The notes under the pieces are model-generated. The model saw only the letters and a program-made list of their open reading frames with translations. It searched no databases and was not told the origin of the DNA. The position numbers were made by a program, and so were the translations under genes. A DNA stretch of 35,909 bases from Acidobacteriota bacterium (GTDB taxonomy: Bacteria; Acidobacteriota; Terriglobia; Bryobacterales; Bryobacteraceae), in contig JAJYCN010000015.1 in assembly GCA_021778335.1 (NCBI GenBank), positions 1-35,909 on the forward strand, given 5' to 3'. Shown here one piece after another: positions 9,248 through 19,137 of this stretch; the stretch's first letter is position 1, and each line of letters opens with the position of its first letter.

Positions 9248-10159
9248 ATGAAGCTGGGATTTGTGAGTGCGATTTTGGCGGAGGCGACGCTGGAAGAGGT
9301 GATGCGGTTCGCCGCGGCGGAGGGGTTCGATTGCGTTGAGGCGATGTGCTGGCCGGCGGGGAAGGCGGAGCGGCGGTATGCGGGGGTGACGCATGTCGAT
9401 GTGACGGCGCTCGATGAGGCGGGGGTGGAACGGATCCGGGCGCTGGTGGAGGAGACGGGGGTGGGGATCAGCGGGCTGGGGTATTATCCGAATCCGCTGG
9501 CGCCGGACGAGGCGGAGGCCGCGGTGTATCAGGCGCATATCCGGAAAGTGATCGAGGCGGCGCGGAAGCTGGGGGTGGGCGTGATGAACACGTTCATCGG
9601 GCGGGACTGGAAGAAGAGCGTGGAGGAGAACTGGCCGCGGTTTGAGAAAGTGTGGCCGGGGATCATCGCGTTCGCCGAGGACAACGGCGTGAAGGTGGGG
9701 ATTGAGAACTGCCCGATGGCGTTCACGGCGGACGAGTGGCCGGGCGGGAAGAACCTCGCCACCACGCCGGCGATATGGCGGCGGATGTTCGAGCGGATTC
9801 CGAGTAAGAATTTCGGGCTGAACTACGATCCTTCGCACATGGTGTGGCAGCAGATGGATTACCTGGCGCCGATGCGGGAGTTTGCTTCGCGGCTGGTGCA
9901 TGTACATGCGAAGGACGCGCGGATCGACCGGGCGCGGTTGAACCAGGTGGGGATCATGGCGCATCCGCTGGAGTTTCACACGCCGAAACTGCCGGGGCTG
10001 GGAGAGATCGACTGGGGCAAGTTCTGCTCGGTGCTGATGGATACGGGGTACGACGGTCCGTTGTGCATTGAGGTGGAAGACCGGGCGTATGAGAAAACCC
10101 GGGAGCTGCGGGAGAAGTCGCTGCGGCAGAGCGGGCGGTATTTGCGGAATTTTCTGTGA
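9248..10159 (+). CDS. sugar phosphate isomerase/epimerase (xylose isomerase-like TIM barrel)
   Basis: [35 protein letters not shown]...GIENCPM...[13 protein letters not shown]...[19 protein letters not shown] upstream. Confidence 0.88.
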   Translation: MKLGFVSAILAEATLEEVMRFAAAEGFDCVEAMCWPAGKAERRYAGVTHVDVTALDEAGVERIRALVEETGVGISGLGYYPNPLAPDEAEAAVYQAHIRKVIEAARKLGVGVMNTFIGRDWKKSVEENWPRFEKVWPGIIAFAEDNGVKVGIENCPMAFTADEWPGGKNLATTPAIWRRMFERIPSKNFGLNYDPSHMVWQQMDYLAPMREFASRLVHVHAKDARIDRARLNQVGIMAHPLEFHTPKLPGLGEIDWGKFCSVLMDTGYDGPLCIEVEDRAYEKTRELREKSLRQSGRYLRNFL

Positions 10160-10174
10160 GAGGGGAGAGACGGG

Positions 10175-10963
10175 ATGATTGAGAACTGGCGCGGGAAGTG
10201 GGCGCTGGTGACGGGGGCGAGCGCGGGGATCGGGGTGGAACTGGCGACGGCGCTGGCGGCGGGCGGGACGAACCTGGTGCTGACGGCGCGGCGGCGGGAG
10301 AGGCTGGACGAGTTGGCGACGCGGCTGCGGTCGTTGAACGGGGTGAGCGTCGAGATTGTGACGGCGGACCTGGCGAAGGCGGATGCGGCGGAGCGGATTC
10401 ATTCGTTCACGATGGACCGGCGGCTGGAGATTGAGCTGCTGATCAACAACGCCGGGTTCGGCGTGTACGGGGAGTTTCACCGGAACGCGCCGCAGCGGGA
10501 GCTGGATATGATCCGGGTGAACTGCCTGGCGGTGGTGCACCTGACGCAGATGTTTTTGCCGGCGATGATTGAGCGGCGGAGCGGGTCGATTCTGATTTTG
10601 TCGTCGACGGCGGCGTATCAGGCGGTGCCGTACATTTCGACGTATGCGGCGACGAAGGCGTTCGACTTACTGTTCGCGGAGGGGTTGGCGCATGAGGCCG
10701 GGCGGTATGGGGTGAAGGTGTGCGCGCTGTGTCCGGGGCAGACGGAGAGCGAGTTTCACGAAGTGGCGGGCGCGCCGGGGCAGGGGAAGGGCGCTTCGGC
10801 GCGGGAGGTGGCGCTGCTGGGTTTGCGGGCGTTGGCCGAAGGGAAAGCTTCGGTGATTCACGGGTTCCGCAACAACGCGTTTGTGGAGTTGCAGCGGCTG
10901 GCGCCGCGGCGGTTTGTGACGGACTCGGCCGGAAAGATGTTCCGGCCGAAGTCCGCGAAGTAG
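10175..10963 (+). CDS. SDR family NAD(P)-dependent oxidoreductase
   Basis: ALVTGASAGIGVELA, INNAGFGVYG, SSTAAYQAVPYISTYAATKAF (YxxxK). Confidence 0.92.
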   Translation: MIENWRGKWALVTGASAGIGVELATALAAGGTNLVLTARRRERLDELATRLRSLNGVSVEIVTADLAKADAAERIHSFTMDRRLEIELLINNAGFGVYGEFHRNAPQRELDMIRVNCLAVVHLTQMFLPAMIERRSGSILILSSTAAYQAVPYISTYAATKAFDLLFAEGLAHEAGRYGVKVCALCPGQTESEFHEVAGAPGQGKGASAREVALLGLRALAEGKASVIHGFRNNAFVELQRLAPRRFVTDSAGKMFRPKSAK

Positions 10964-10978
10964 GAGACTGCTTTCGCG

Positions 10979-11830
10979 TCAGGCCTGGGCCCGGGAGACG
11001 CGCATCGAGGCCGGGACGGCGCCAATCTGCTGCATCATGGCGAGGCGGTCCCATGCGCTGTGTTGTTCAACGACCTTGCCGTTGGCGATTCGCAGCGTAT
11101 AGACGATCGTGAAGCGGACAGATTTGCCGCTCGCATTGTAGTCACCCAACTTACCGGTGTGAGTGCCAGTTACTGTGCAGCGTAGGGCTACGCGGTCGCC
11201 TTCGCACATCACATCGTCGACCTGAATGTGGGTGTCCGGGAAGGCAGAGATGTAAGTGTGATAATCGTCCCGCAAGCCCCGCGGGCCGCGCTGGGTTCCG
11301 TCCGGCGTGTATCTGACGAATTCTTCGGTGATGAAGTGGGAGATCATCTCGGGCTTCTTGCGGTTCCAGATTTCCTCGAGGAAACGACGGGCGAGGGCTT
11401 TGTTGGCTTCGGTCTGCGTCATGCCGAGCCCGAGCTGATCGAGGACCGACTGGAGGTTCCAATCGGCCCACAGTTCGAGGATTTTGCCGTTTTTCAGGCG
11501 ATGGATGGTTGTGCCCGAGACGATGGCCGAACGGTTTGTGGGATCGGCTCCGAGGAACTTTCCGCGGTGCGTGCCGCGGGCGGTCCAGTGGATGACGACT
11601 TCGTCGCGCTCGGTGATGACGTCATCGACGGAAAAGGCGAGGTCCGGGAACGCGTCCCGGCACATTTGAATGTGGCGTTTGTAGCTGTCGGCGCCGGGGG
11701 AGAGAGAGGGAAAGGCTGCGTCGTGGAGGCGGCAGGTTGATGAAACGGTTTCGTCGACTGCTTTGAGGAGACCTTGATTCCAGGCTTCTTCGAGCAGGCG
11801 CCGGCAGGCTTTTTTGTTTTCCTCGGACAT
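10979..11830 (-). CDS. SnoaL-like / NTF2-fold ester cyclase with two tandem domains
   Basis: Two homologous halves: ...FPDLAFSVDDVITERDEVVIHWTARGTHRGKFLG... and ...FPDTHIQVDDVMCEGDRVALRCTVTGTHTGKLGD... Confidence 0.85.
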   Translation of the reverse strand: MSEENKKACRRLLEEAWNQGLLKAVDETVSSTCRLHDAAFPSLSPGADSYKRHIQMCRDAFPDLAFSVDDVITERDEVVIHWTARGTHRGKFLGADPTNRSAIVSGTTIHRLKNGKILELWADWNLQSVLDQLGLGMTQTEANKALARRFLEEIWNRKKPEMISHFITEEFVRYTPDGTQRGPRGLRDDYHTYISAFPDTHIQVDDVMCEGDRVALRCTVTGTHTGKLGDYNASGKSVRFTIVYTLRIANGKVVEQHSAWDRLAMMQQIGAVPASMRVSRAQA

Positions 11831-12006
11831 GGTGCTTTACTCCTTTTTTGACCATGGACCGGGGTGCCGGACTGACCAGGATAATCCTGCCACTGCCACT
11901 CCCGGCCTGGAGGTATTTTACACCCGAGGGTCCGGAGTGAAGCCTGTTATTTTTGGAACGGGGATGTGCTGTAAAGACGCGGCGGAAGGATGATAGATAA
12001 GCAAGC

Positions 12007-12993
12007 ATGCGACTGATGGTTGTGTTGGGTCTGGCGGCCGGCTCGGTGTTTGGGCAGGCGGTGGTGGCGCCGGGGGCGCGGAGCGAGATGGATGCGCACA
12101 ATTGCTATCCGTACGACGGGCGCTGGGAGGACCGGGTGGACCGGGCGCTGAGCGCGGGGACGCCGGTGGCGATTGAGCAGGATTTGGCGTGGTACACGGA
12201 TGCGAAGACGGGGCGGTCGCGATCGGTGGTGACGCACGGGGGCAAGCATGTGACGGGAGACGAGCCTTCGATGCGGGAGTATTTTTTCGAGAAGATCCGG
12301 CCGTTGATGGAGCGGGCGTTGCAGGAGGGCGACCACGGCGACTGGCCGCTGGTGACGCTGAACCTGGACTTCAAGACGGACGAGGCGGCGCATCATGCGG
12401 CGGTGTGGAAGCTGCTGCAGGAGTACGAGCCGTGGTTGTGCACGGCGGAGCGGATGAAGGATGAAAGCAAGGTTGCGCCGATGAAGGCGGGTCCGCTGCT
12501 GGTGCTGACGGGGGAAGCGGATTCGCAGGCGCGGGATTTCGAACAGATTGTGCCGGTGGGCGGGCGGCTGCTGTTGTTTGGGGCGGTGAAGACGGCGCGG
12601 CATTTGAACGCGGCGATGGCGCCGGAGCAGATTGTGGAAGGCGGGGCGACGAATTACCGGCGGTGGTGGAACAATCCGTGGGGCGTGGTGGAGGCGGGCG
12701 GGCAGCGGGCGGCGGGTGAGTGGACGGAGGCGAGCGAGGCGCGGCTTCGGACGCTGGTGAAGTACGCGCATGCGCATGGGCTGTACATCCGGTTCTATAC
12801 GCTTGACGGGGCGCCTCAGACGGAGATGGAGGCGAACGGGTGGTTTATGGAGTATGACTTCGGGTCGCTCGATGCGGCGAAGGCGCGGTGGTTGGCGGCG
12901 GAGCGGGAGGGTGTGGATTATATTGCGACGGATGAGTATGAGGAGTTGGGGAAGTTTTTGCGGGGGAGCGGGGTGAGGGCGGGGGTAAGGTAG
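12007..12993 (+). CDS. secreted phosphodiesterase-like protein (GDPD/PI-PLC TIM-barrel type)
   Basis: Signal-like N-terminus, AHNCYPYDGRWEDRVDRALSAGTPVAIEQDLAWYTD, C-terminal YIATDEYEELGKFL. Confidence 0.65.
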   Translation: MRLMVVLGLAAGSVFGQAVVAPGARSEMDAHNCYPYDGRWEDRVDRALSAGTPVAIEQDLAWYTDAKTGRSRSVVTHGGKHVTGDEPSMREYFFEKIRPLMERALQEGDHGDWPLVTLNLDFKTDEAAHHAAVWKLLQEYEPWLCTAERMKDESKVAPMKAGPLLVLTGEADSQARDFEQIVPVGGRLLLFGAVKTARHLNAAMAPEQIVEGGATNYRRWWNNPWGVVEAGGQRAAGEWTEASEARLRTLVKYAHAHGLYIRFYTLDGAPQTEMEANGWFMEYDFGSLDAAKARWLAAEREGVDYIATDEYEELGKFLRGSGVRAGVR

Positions 12994-13018
12994 GGAGCGT
13001 CCGGTCTGCGGCGGAGGG

Positions 13019-13450
13019 CTATTTCTGGGGCCGGGCGGACGGGTAAATGCGGAAGCGCTTGCGGCCTTCGATGCGGTAGGTGGTGAAGTCAGCGTGGTCT
13101 ACGGTGAAGACGGTGGTGAGGCGTTCGCGGCGGGCGAGGTAGACGAGGGTTGAGTCGGCGAAATCCATGGGGCGGTCCGAATAGCGGGACATGAGGGCTT
13201 GGACTTCGGGGAGTTCGGAGTCTTCGAGCGGCAGGAGACGGAGTGCGCCGGAGCGGACGAATTTCCAGGCGGTCTCTATTTCGTGACGGCTATCGCCCAC
13301 CAGGTGGAAGAGCTCGGTGAGCACGGCCTCGGAGGTGAGGAGGGGCAAGCGGAGTTGGTGGAAGGCTTCTACGCAGACATCATGCCAGCGGTCCGTCCTG
13401 TCGAGCAGGGCGAGGATAGCGCCGGTATCGACGAGGGTGTCAGCGGCCAT
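13019..13450 (-). CDS. PIN-domain toxin, VapC-like
   Basis: TLVDTGAILALLDRTDRWH..., LTSEAVLTELFHLVG, MDFADSTLVYLARR..TVFTVDHADFTTYR; overlaps antitoxin ORF. Confidence 0.88.
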   Translation of the reverse strand: MAADTLVDTGAILALLDRTDRWHDVCVEAFHQLRLPLLTSEAVLTELFHLVGDSRHEIETAWKFVRSGALRLLPLEDSELPEVQALMSRYSDRPMDFADSTLVYLARRERLTTVFTVDHADFTTYRIEGRKRFRIYPSARPQK

Positions 13451-13721
13451 GACGTTTGCGCAGGCGCTGGCGGAGGGTCTGGGAGGCGGTCTCGGCGCGC
13501 CTTCGATTGCCGCTTGCGAGTGTACCGAGGAGGCGTGAGGCGGCCTCTTTTAGACGGAGTTGTTCCTCGTCGCCGTCGTGTGCGGCGCTGCCTTTGTCGA
13601 GCCACTCGCGGGCGGCGAGGTCGAGGGCGGCGGACATGGAGATTTTCCGGCGGCGGGCTTCGTGTTCCAAGCTTGTTTTGAGCGCGGGGGAGAGGCGCCA
13701 GGTGTACACTTCAGTCTTCAT
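13440..13721 (-). CDS. putative antitoxin (VapB/RHH-like)
   Basis: MKTEVYTWRLSPALKTSLEHEARRRKISMSAALDLAAREWL; 11-bp overlap with downstream PIN gene. Confidence 0.75.
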   Translation of the reverse strand: MKTEVYTWRLSPALKTSLEHEARRRKISMSAALDLAAREWLDKGSAAHDGDEEQLRLKEAASRLLGTLASGNRRRAETASQTLRQRLRKRHGR

Positions 13722-13740
13722 TGCATTACATTGTAGTGCA
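13722..13740. promoter_or_regulatory. palindromic candidate operator at TA promoter
   Basis: TGCATTACA-T-TGTAGTGCA (one mismatch), directly abutting the antitoxin start codon; contains TACAAT (-10-like) on the minus strand. Confidence 0.6.
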
Positions 13741-13810
13741 TTTTGGGCGGAAGACTCTCACTGGCGGCCGCGGCTCGGTTTCAGGTTCGGCGGGTCATGG
13801 CGGGTGGGGG

Positions 13811-16411
13811 CTAGGTTACTCGGATGAGGGCGGAGGCGGGGGTAAGGCCGGGGGATTGGGCCTGGAGGGTGGCGGGGCCGGGGAGGAGTTTGGGGCGGAG
13901 GATGGCGAGGGCGCGGCCGTGGTAGGTGGTGAGGCGGGGGCCGCGGAAGCTGGCGACGTCTTTCGGGTTGGCGGCGCCGGAGGCGGCGAGTTCCGCCGGG
14001 CCGCGGAGGGTGAAGGCTACGGGGACGGCGGCGTCGGGGACGAGGCGGCCGGCGGAGTCGTGGACTTCGAGGGTGACGAAAGAAAGATCGTTGCGGGAGC
14101 GGAGGATGGTTGGGCGGTCCGCGAGTAAGTGGAGTCTCGCGGGGGCGCCGGCGGTAGTTATAGTAAGTTCGGCTATCTTATCGTTGTTAGCCGAGAGGGC
14201 GACGGCTTTGAGCTCGCCGGGCGAGTAAGTAAGTTCGAATTCGGCTTTGTACTCGGTTTCGGCCGATACAGGCTTGGTTCCGAATTCTTTTCCGTTGAGC
14301 ATTAGTTGGACGCGGGCGGCGGTGGAGTAGACGCGGACGTTGACCTTCTTGCCCTCGGCGCCGGGCCAGGTCCAACTGGAGAGTTCGTCGGACCAACCCC
14401 AGGGGCTGATGAGTTCTTTGTGGCCTTCGGGGACGGGGCGCTGGACGGCGACTTCGAGTTTGCTGAGTCCCCAGAGGACGCGGCGGTAGAGCCACTGGGG
14501 CTTGGACTGGCCGATTAAGTCGATATCGCCGCAGTAGCAGTTGAACCAGGGGAATGGAAGGAAGATGGTGGAGCCGCCGAAGAAATCGGCCATGCTGCCG
14601 GTGGGTTGTTTGGCGGATGTTTGCGGGGAGGGCCCGGCGGGTTTGGGCGGAGGGCCGAAGGTGGCTGAGTGCGGGTTGTCGAGTTGGGCGTTGCCGATGG
14701 AGGATTCGCCGAGGTGGTCCATGCCGGTCCAGACGAAGTCGCCGATGACGTAAGGATGTTCCTGGACCGGAGTCCAGCTTTGGAAGGCGGCGCGGGGGAA
14801 GGACTCGGTGCCGAGCATGATGCGCTGGGGAAGGCGTTCGTGGTCGGGCGCGTAGGCATTGGGGAGATAGTTATAGCCGGCGACGTCGAGGGATTCGAAG
14901 GCGGGGTCGAGGGCGGTTCCGGGCCGGAAGCCGTTGATGGCGGCGGTGATGGGGCGGGTGGAGTCGAAAGAGCGGAGGTGGGTGCGAAGCTCGCGGGCGA
15001 GTTCGACGCCGCGGGGTTGGGCGCGTTCGGGGATTTCGTTGCCGATGCTCCAGAGGATGACGCAAGGGTGATTGCGATCGCGGCGGACCATGGCTTCGAT
15101 GTCGCGCTGCCACCATTCGTCGAAGTAGAGGTGATAGTCCCGCGGGTTTTTGGGGCGTTCCCATTGGTCGAAAGCTTCTTCGAGGACGAGCATGCCGAGG
15201 CGGTCGCAGGCGTCGAGGAACGCCGGAGAGGGCGGGTTGTGGGCGGTGCGAATGGCGTTGAAGCCGTGGGCCTTCATGAGCTCGACGCGGCGCTGGTCGG
15301 CGCGGTCGATGGCGCAGGCGCCGAGGAGGCCGTTGTCGTGGTGCATGCAGCCGCCGCGGATTTTGTGGGGTTCGCCGTTGATGCGGAGGCCGTGTTCGGC
15401 GTCGATTTCGACTTTGCGGATGCCGAAGGGGACGGTGATGGAGTCGGCTGGGGAGTTGAGTTCGACTTCGGCGCGGTAGAGGTGGGGCGCGGCGGGCGAC
15501 CAGAGTTGCGGGTTGGCGATGGTGAGATCGAGTTCGTGCTCGATGTTCGCGTTGGCGGGGAGGGAGTGGGTGGAGGCGGCGGTGGCGGCGGTGCGGCCGT
15601 CGGGGTCGAGGAGGCGGATGCGGACGGAGGCGCCGTGCGGGTGGGTGGCGCGGTTTTCGATGTGGAAGGCGACTTTGACGGCGGCGTGGTCCGCGGAGAC
15701 TTCGGGGGTGGTGACGAAGACGGTCCAGATGGGCAGGCGGAGGGGGGCGGTGGAGTTGAGCCAGACGTGGCGGTAGATGCCGGAGCCGGAGTACCAGCGG
15801 CTGTTGCGGCCTTCGTTGCGGATGCGGACGGCGAGGACGTTGGGGGCGTTGCGGCGGAGGTGGGAGGTGAGGTCGTAGGAGAAGGGCGTGTAGCCGTAGG
15901 GGTGGTTGCCGAGGTGGTTGCCGTTGAGCCAGACGTCGGAGTTCATGTAGACGCCGTCGAACACGATTTCGAGTTGGGCGTCGATGGGGAGGACGGAGGC
16001 GGAGAAGTGTTTGCGGTACCAGGCTGTGCCGCCGACGAGCCAGCCGGTGTCGCGGCCGCCGGCGCTCAATTGGGTGTCGAAGGGGCCGATGCGGGTGGGG
16101 AGGATGGCGGCGCCCCAGACTTCGTCCTGGCCGTTGGAGTCGGCGCGGCGCGGGGGCAGGTCTTCGACGGAGAAGTCGTGCGGGAGGTCGAGGAGGCGCC
16201 AAGAGGAGTCGTCGAATTCGGGGTTTTCGGCGCCTGGGGCGCCGGCGCGGAGGAAGCGCCAGTTGTCGTCGAAGGGCTGGTTGCGCTTGAGGTGGAGGGC
16301 GGCGGCGGAGGGGGCGGGTGTTTTGGTTTGCTGGGCGTAGAGCGGGGCACCGGCAAGGGAGGCGAGAGTTTTGAGGGCTTGGCGGCGGCCGAGGGCGGGG
16401 TCCGATGGCAT
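13811..16411 (-). CDS. glycoside hydrolase family 2 (beta-galactosidase-like), secreted
   Basis: GH2 motifs DNWRFLRAG, WYRKHF, IRTAHNPPSPAFLDACDRLGMLVLEEAFDQW, RDRNHPCVILWSIGNEIPE; twin-Arg-like N-terminus GRRQALKTLASLAGAPLYA. Confidence 0.92.
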   Translation of the reverse strand: MPSDPALGRRQALKTLASLAGAPLYAQQTKTPAPSAAALHLKRNQPFDDNWRFLRAGAPGAENPEFDDSSWRLLDLPHDFSVEDLPPRRADSNGQDEVWGAAILPTRIGPFDTQLSAGGRDTGWLVGGTAWYRKHFSASVLPIDAQLEIVFDGVYMNSDVWLNGNHLGNHPYGYTPFSYDLTSHLRRNAPNVLAVRIRNEGRNSRWYSGSGIYRHVWLNSTAPLRLPIWTVFVTTPEVSADHAAVKVAFHIENRATHPHGASVRIRLLDPDGRTAATAASTHSLPANANIEHELDLTIANPQLWSPAAPHLYRAEVELNSPADSITVPFGIRKVEIDAEHGLRINGEPHKIRGGCMHHDNGLLGACAIDRADQRRVELMKAHGFNAIRTAHNPPSPAFLDACDRLGMLVLEEAFDQWERPKNPRDYHLYFDEWWQRDIEAMVRRDRNHPCVILWSIGNEIPERAQPRGVELARELRTHLRSFDSTRPITAAINGFRPGTALDPAFESLDVAGYNYLPNAYAPDHERLPQRIMLGTESFPRAAFQSWTPVQEHPYVIGDFVWTGMDHLGESSIGNAQLDNPHSATFGPPPKPAGPSPQTSAKQPTGSMADFFGGSTIFLPFPWFNCYCGDIDLIGQSKPQWLYRRVLWGLSKLEVAVQRPVPEGHKELISPWGWSDELSSWTWPGAEGKKVNVRVYSTAARVQLMLNGKEFGTKPVSAETEYKAEFELTYSPGELKAVALSANNDKIAELTITTAGAPARLHLLADRPTILRSRNDLSFVTLEVHDSAGRLVPDAAVPVAFTLRGPAELAASGAANPKDVASFRGPRLTTYHGRALAILRPKLLPGPATLQAQSPGLTPASALIRVT

Positions 16412-16489
16412 GGGCGCTCCTTGGGGGGGTGGAGGGATTAGCGTAGCAGAAGCGGGTGGTGGGTGAGTGGCTTCGTTGCCGCGCGGAGG

Positions 16490-16828
16490 TCAGAAGCTGG
16501 CCATATGGCAGATGGCGCGGAGCTTTTTGGGCGCGAGGCCGTGGAGGTCGTCTTCGGTGAGATGTCCGTCGCGGAGCAGAGAAGCGAGGACGACGGGCAG
16601 GACGGAGTAGCGGAACTCGAAGGTGCGGTCGAACCGGTGGCGGCGTTCGGTGAGCCAGCGCTCCAGTTCCCAGAGTCCGGCGGCTTGGGTGGTACGCGCA
16701 GCGCGCTCCCGGGTTTGGCGGATGACAGCATCGAGTTCGCGGCGGCGTGCGAGGTAGAAGGCCCGGCGGGCGTCTACCGCGTCGTGAGGGTAAGCGGTGG
16801 GGGTCGTGATTGTTTTGTGCCAGGTCAA
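16490..16828 (-). CDS. hypothetical protein
   Basis: Coherent sequence HKTITTPTAYPHDAVDARRAFYLARRRELDAVIRQTRERAARTTQAAGLWELERWLTERRHRFDRTFEFRYSVLPVVLASLLRDGHLTEDDLHGLAPKKLRAICHMASF; TTG start at 16828 inferred. Confidence 0.5.
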   Translation of the reverse strand: MTWHKTITTPTAYPHDAVDARRAFYLARRRELDAVIRQTRERAARTTQAAGLWELERWLTERRHRFDRTFEFRYSVLPVVLASLLRDGHLTEDDLHGLAPKKLRAICHMASF

Positions 16829-16925
16829 TCGATGGTAGGGAAGAGGAGCGGGCGGGCGGGAGGGCCGCTCCGTTTGGCCGCGGAACGGCGCTAGGACCGA
16901 GAGGGTGAAAGGCGGTGAGCGCCGT

Positions 16926-18020
16926 TCAGTAATAGATGACGAACGCGCCGCTGGGGCGGGCGATGACGGCGGGGAAGCTCCAGACGGGGACGTTCGGGGC
17001 GTGGCCTTCGGGGCCTTCGGGATGGCCGGAGGGGTCGAAGAGCTGCCAGGCGAGGGCGCCACCTTTTTTCCAGCCCATGCCTTCGGTCCAGGCGAGGAGG
17101 GTTTCGCCTTGGGCGTTGCGAGCGAGGGCGGGATAGCGGCGGGCGCCGCCGGGTCCGGGCGCGGGAGTGGGCGGAGTTGCAAGCGAGGTGGGGGAGAAGT
17201 AGACCTGGCGCTCGGTTTCCCATGCGGCTTCGACGACGGAGGCGGAAGCGGCGAAGGCGGAGGAACTCATGACGCAGGCGCCGATGTTCCATTCGGCGGC
17301 TTTGCGGCCTGTAAACGTTGCGCCGGAGTCGCGGGAAGTTAGTAAGTACATGTCGCGGTGGACGACTTCCTGGGCAGAGCGGAACAGGACATAGACGGCG
17401 CCGTCGTAGGCGTAGGCGTTCATGCCGCAGCAGCCGCAGGCGCCGACGGGAGCATCCCAGGCGACGCGGGGCATTTCGAAAGTGGCGCCGTTATCGCGGC
17501 TGCGGGCGAGCCAGACGCGGCGGCCGGCTTCGCCCTGGGTGTTGGGGAGTGGGGCGTGCCAGAAGACGTAGACGTTGCCTTGGGAGTCGGCGGCGAGGGC
17601 TCCGCCTCCGTCGATGGCGGGGTTGGGGCCGCTGACGTCGCGTTCGGGATCGAAGGCCTTCGCGCCGGGGAGGAGGCGAGTGTAGATCATGGCGGAGGGG
17701 CGGTTGGCTAAGTTCCAGGCGACGTGGATGATTCCGCCGGGAGCGAGGGCGAGGCGTGCGCCGCGGATGCTGCCGACGGCGATGGCGCTGCCGGGCTGGC
17801 TGTTGACACGCATAGGGGCGGACCAGCCGGAGGATTGGGAGTGGACGTAGTAGAGGTCGCCGTGGCCCTCATCGCCGGTGTAGTAGACCATGTGGACGAC
17901 TCCATCGGGGGCGACCGCGGTGAGAGGTTGGATGCCGGAGGCCGGGACGCGCTGAACGTCGACGTGGCCGGAGAGGCCGGCAGTGAGAGCGGCGGCAATC
18001 AGGAGCAGCATGGCCACCAT
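16926..18020 (-). CDS. secreted sialidase/BNR-like beta-propeller protein
   Basis: Signal peptide, repeats such as VAPDGVVHMVYYTGDEGHGDLYYVHS, LAPGGIIHVAWN, LARSRDNGATFEMPRVAW, LTSRDSGATFTGRKAAE. Confidence 0.75.
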   Translation of the reverse strand: MVAMLLLIAAALTAGLSGHVDVQRVPASGIQPLTAVAPDGVVHMVYYTGDEGHGDLYYVHSQSSGWSAPMRVNSQPGSAIAVGSIRGARLALAPGGIIHVAWNLANRPSAMIYTRLLPGAKAFDPERDVSGPNPAIDGGGALAADSQGNVYVFWHAPLPNTQGEAGRRVWLARSRDNGATFEMPRVAWDAPVGACGCCGMNAYAYDGAVYVLFRSAQEVVHRDMYLLTSRDSGATFTGRKAAEWNIGACVMSSSAFAASASVVEAAWETERQVYFSPTSLATPPTPAPGPGGARRYPALARNAQGETLLAWTEGMGWKKGGALAWQLFDPSGHPEGPEGHAPNVPVWSFPAVIARPSGAFVIYY

Positions 18021-18101
18021 TGTATAGCCGATACGCCTCAGCGTGGCGCGGGCGTTGGTAGACGAAATGGAGCGCGCCCCGCGCGGTGCGGCTGAGTTGT
18101 A

Positions 18102-19136
18102 TCACGACTCGACTTCGATGCGGCCGTGGCTGTGGCGGTAGGCGAAGATGAAGTACGCCGTGACGAGGACGATGCCGGGAAACCACCACATGAGGCCGAC
18201 GCGGAGGCCGTATTCGGGTGCGGCGGCGTTGTAGAGGGTGAGGCCGCGAGTGGGGTCGGTGTTCGACGGCAGGACGTAGGGGTAGACTCCGAAGACGACG
18301 CTGGTCATCATGCCGAGCAGGTAGGCGCAGGAGGCGAGGAATGCGCGGCCGTCGTGGCCGGCGCGGTTGTAATAGAAGGCTCCGGCGAGGCCGAGGAGGG
18401 CGAGGAGCGGGCAGACGGCGCCGTAGGGGGCTTCCGTGAAGCGTGCGCCGAGGTGGGGCTGGATGAAGAAGCTGACGGGGGTGATGACAACAGTCATGGC
18501 GAGGGCGGCGAACCACCAGTGGCGGGCGAAGGCGCGGGTGCGGTCGCGGAGATCGCCGGTGGTTTTCATGGCGACCCAGAGGCTGCCGTGCATGGCGAGG
18601 GCGGAGAGCGAGGCGAGGCCGGTGAGGAGGGTGTACCAATCGACGATGCCGGGATTCGGGCCGCCGGGGAGGAAGCCGGTCCAGAGGGGGAGGAAGAAGG
18701 AGCCGGTGGCATCGAGCGGGACGCCGCGGACGACGTTGCCGAGGGCGACGCCGTAGAGCAAGGCGAGGAGTCCACTGGAGGCGCCGAAGACGATATCCCA
18801 GAAGGGCATCCAGAGGGGGCTATCGATGTGGTTGCGGAACTCGATGGAGATGCCGCGGAGGACGAGCAGCCAGAGGACTATCATGAGGGCGAGGTAGAAG
18901 CCGCTGAAGCTGGCGGCATAGAGCGCGGGGAAAGCGAAGTAGAGGGTGCCGCCGCCCGCGAGCAGCCAGACTTCGTTGCCGTCCCAGACGGGGCCGATGC
19001 CGCGGAGGACGGCGTTGCGTTCGGGTTCGGTGCGGGCGGCGAATAAGTGGGCGATTCCGGCGCCTAAGTCAAATCCGTCGAAGACGACATAGGCGGCGAT
19101 CATGACAGCGACGAGCCAGAACCAGAGAGGCGCCAT
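18102..19136 (-). CDS. cydB: cytochrome d ubiquinol oxidase subunit II
   Basis: VIAAYVVFDGFDLGAGIAHLF...IGPVWDGNEVWLLAGGGTLYFAFP; immediately downstream of cydA. Confidence 0.95.
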   Translation of the reverse strand: MAPLWFWLVAVMIAAYVVFDGFDLGAGIAHLFAARTEPERNAVLRGIGPVWDGNEVWLLAGGGTLYFAFPALYAASFSGFYLALMIVLWLLVLRGISIEFRNHIDSPLWMPFWDIVFGASSGLLALLYGVALGNVVRGVPLDATGSFFLPLWTGFLPGGPNPGIVDWYTLLTGLASLSALAMHGSLWVAMKTTGDLRDRTRAFARHWWFAALAMTVVITPVSFFIQPHLGARFTEAPYGAVCPLLALLGLAGAFYYNRAGHDGRAFLASCAYLLGMMTSVVFGVYPYVLPSNTDPTRGLTLYNAAAPEYGLRVGLMWWFPGIVLVTAYFIFAYRHSHGRIEVES

Positions 19137-19137
19137 G

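Noticed and set aside
14669-16441. 590-aa + strand ORF opposite the GH2 gene
   Set aside because: Low-complexity V/G/A/D/E-rich shadow ORF caused by GC-biased codons of the real minus-strand GH2; no recognisable domain.
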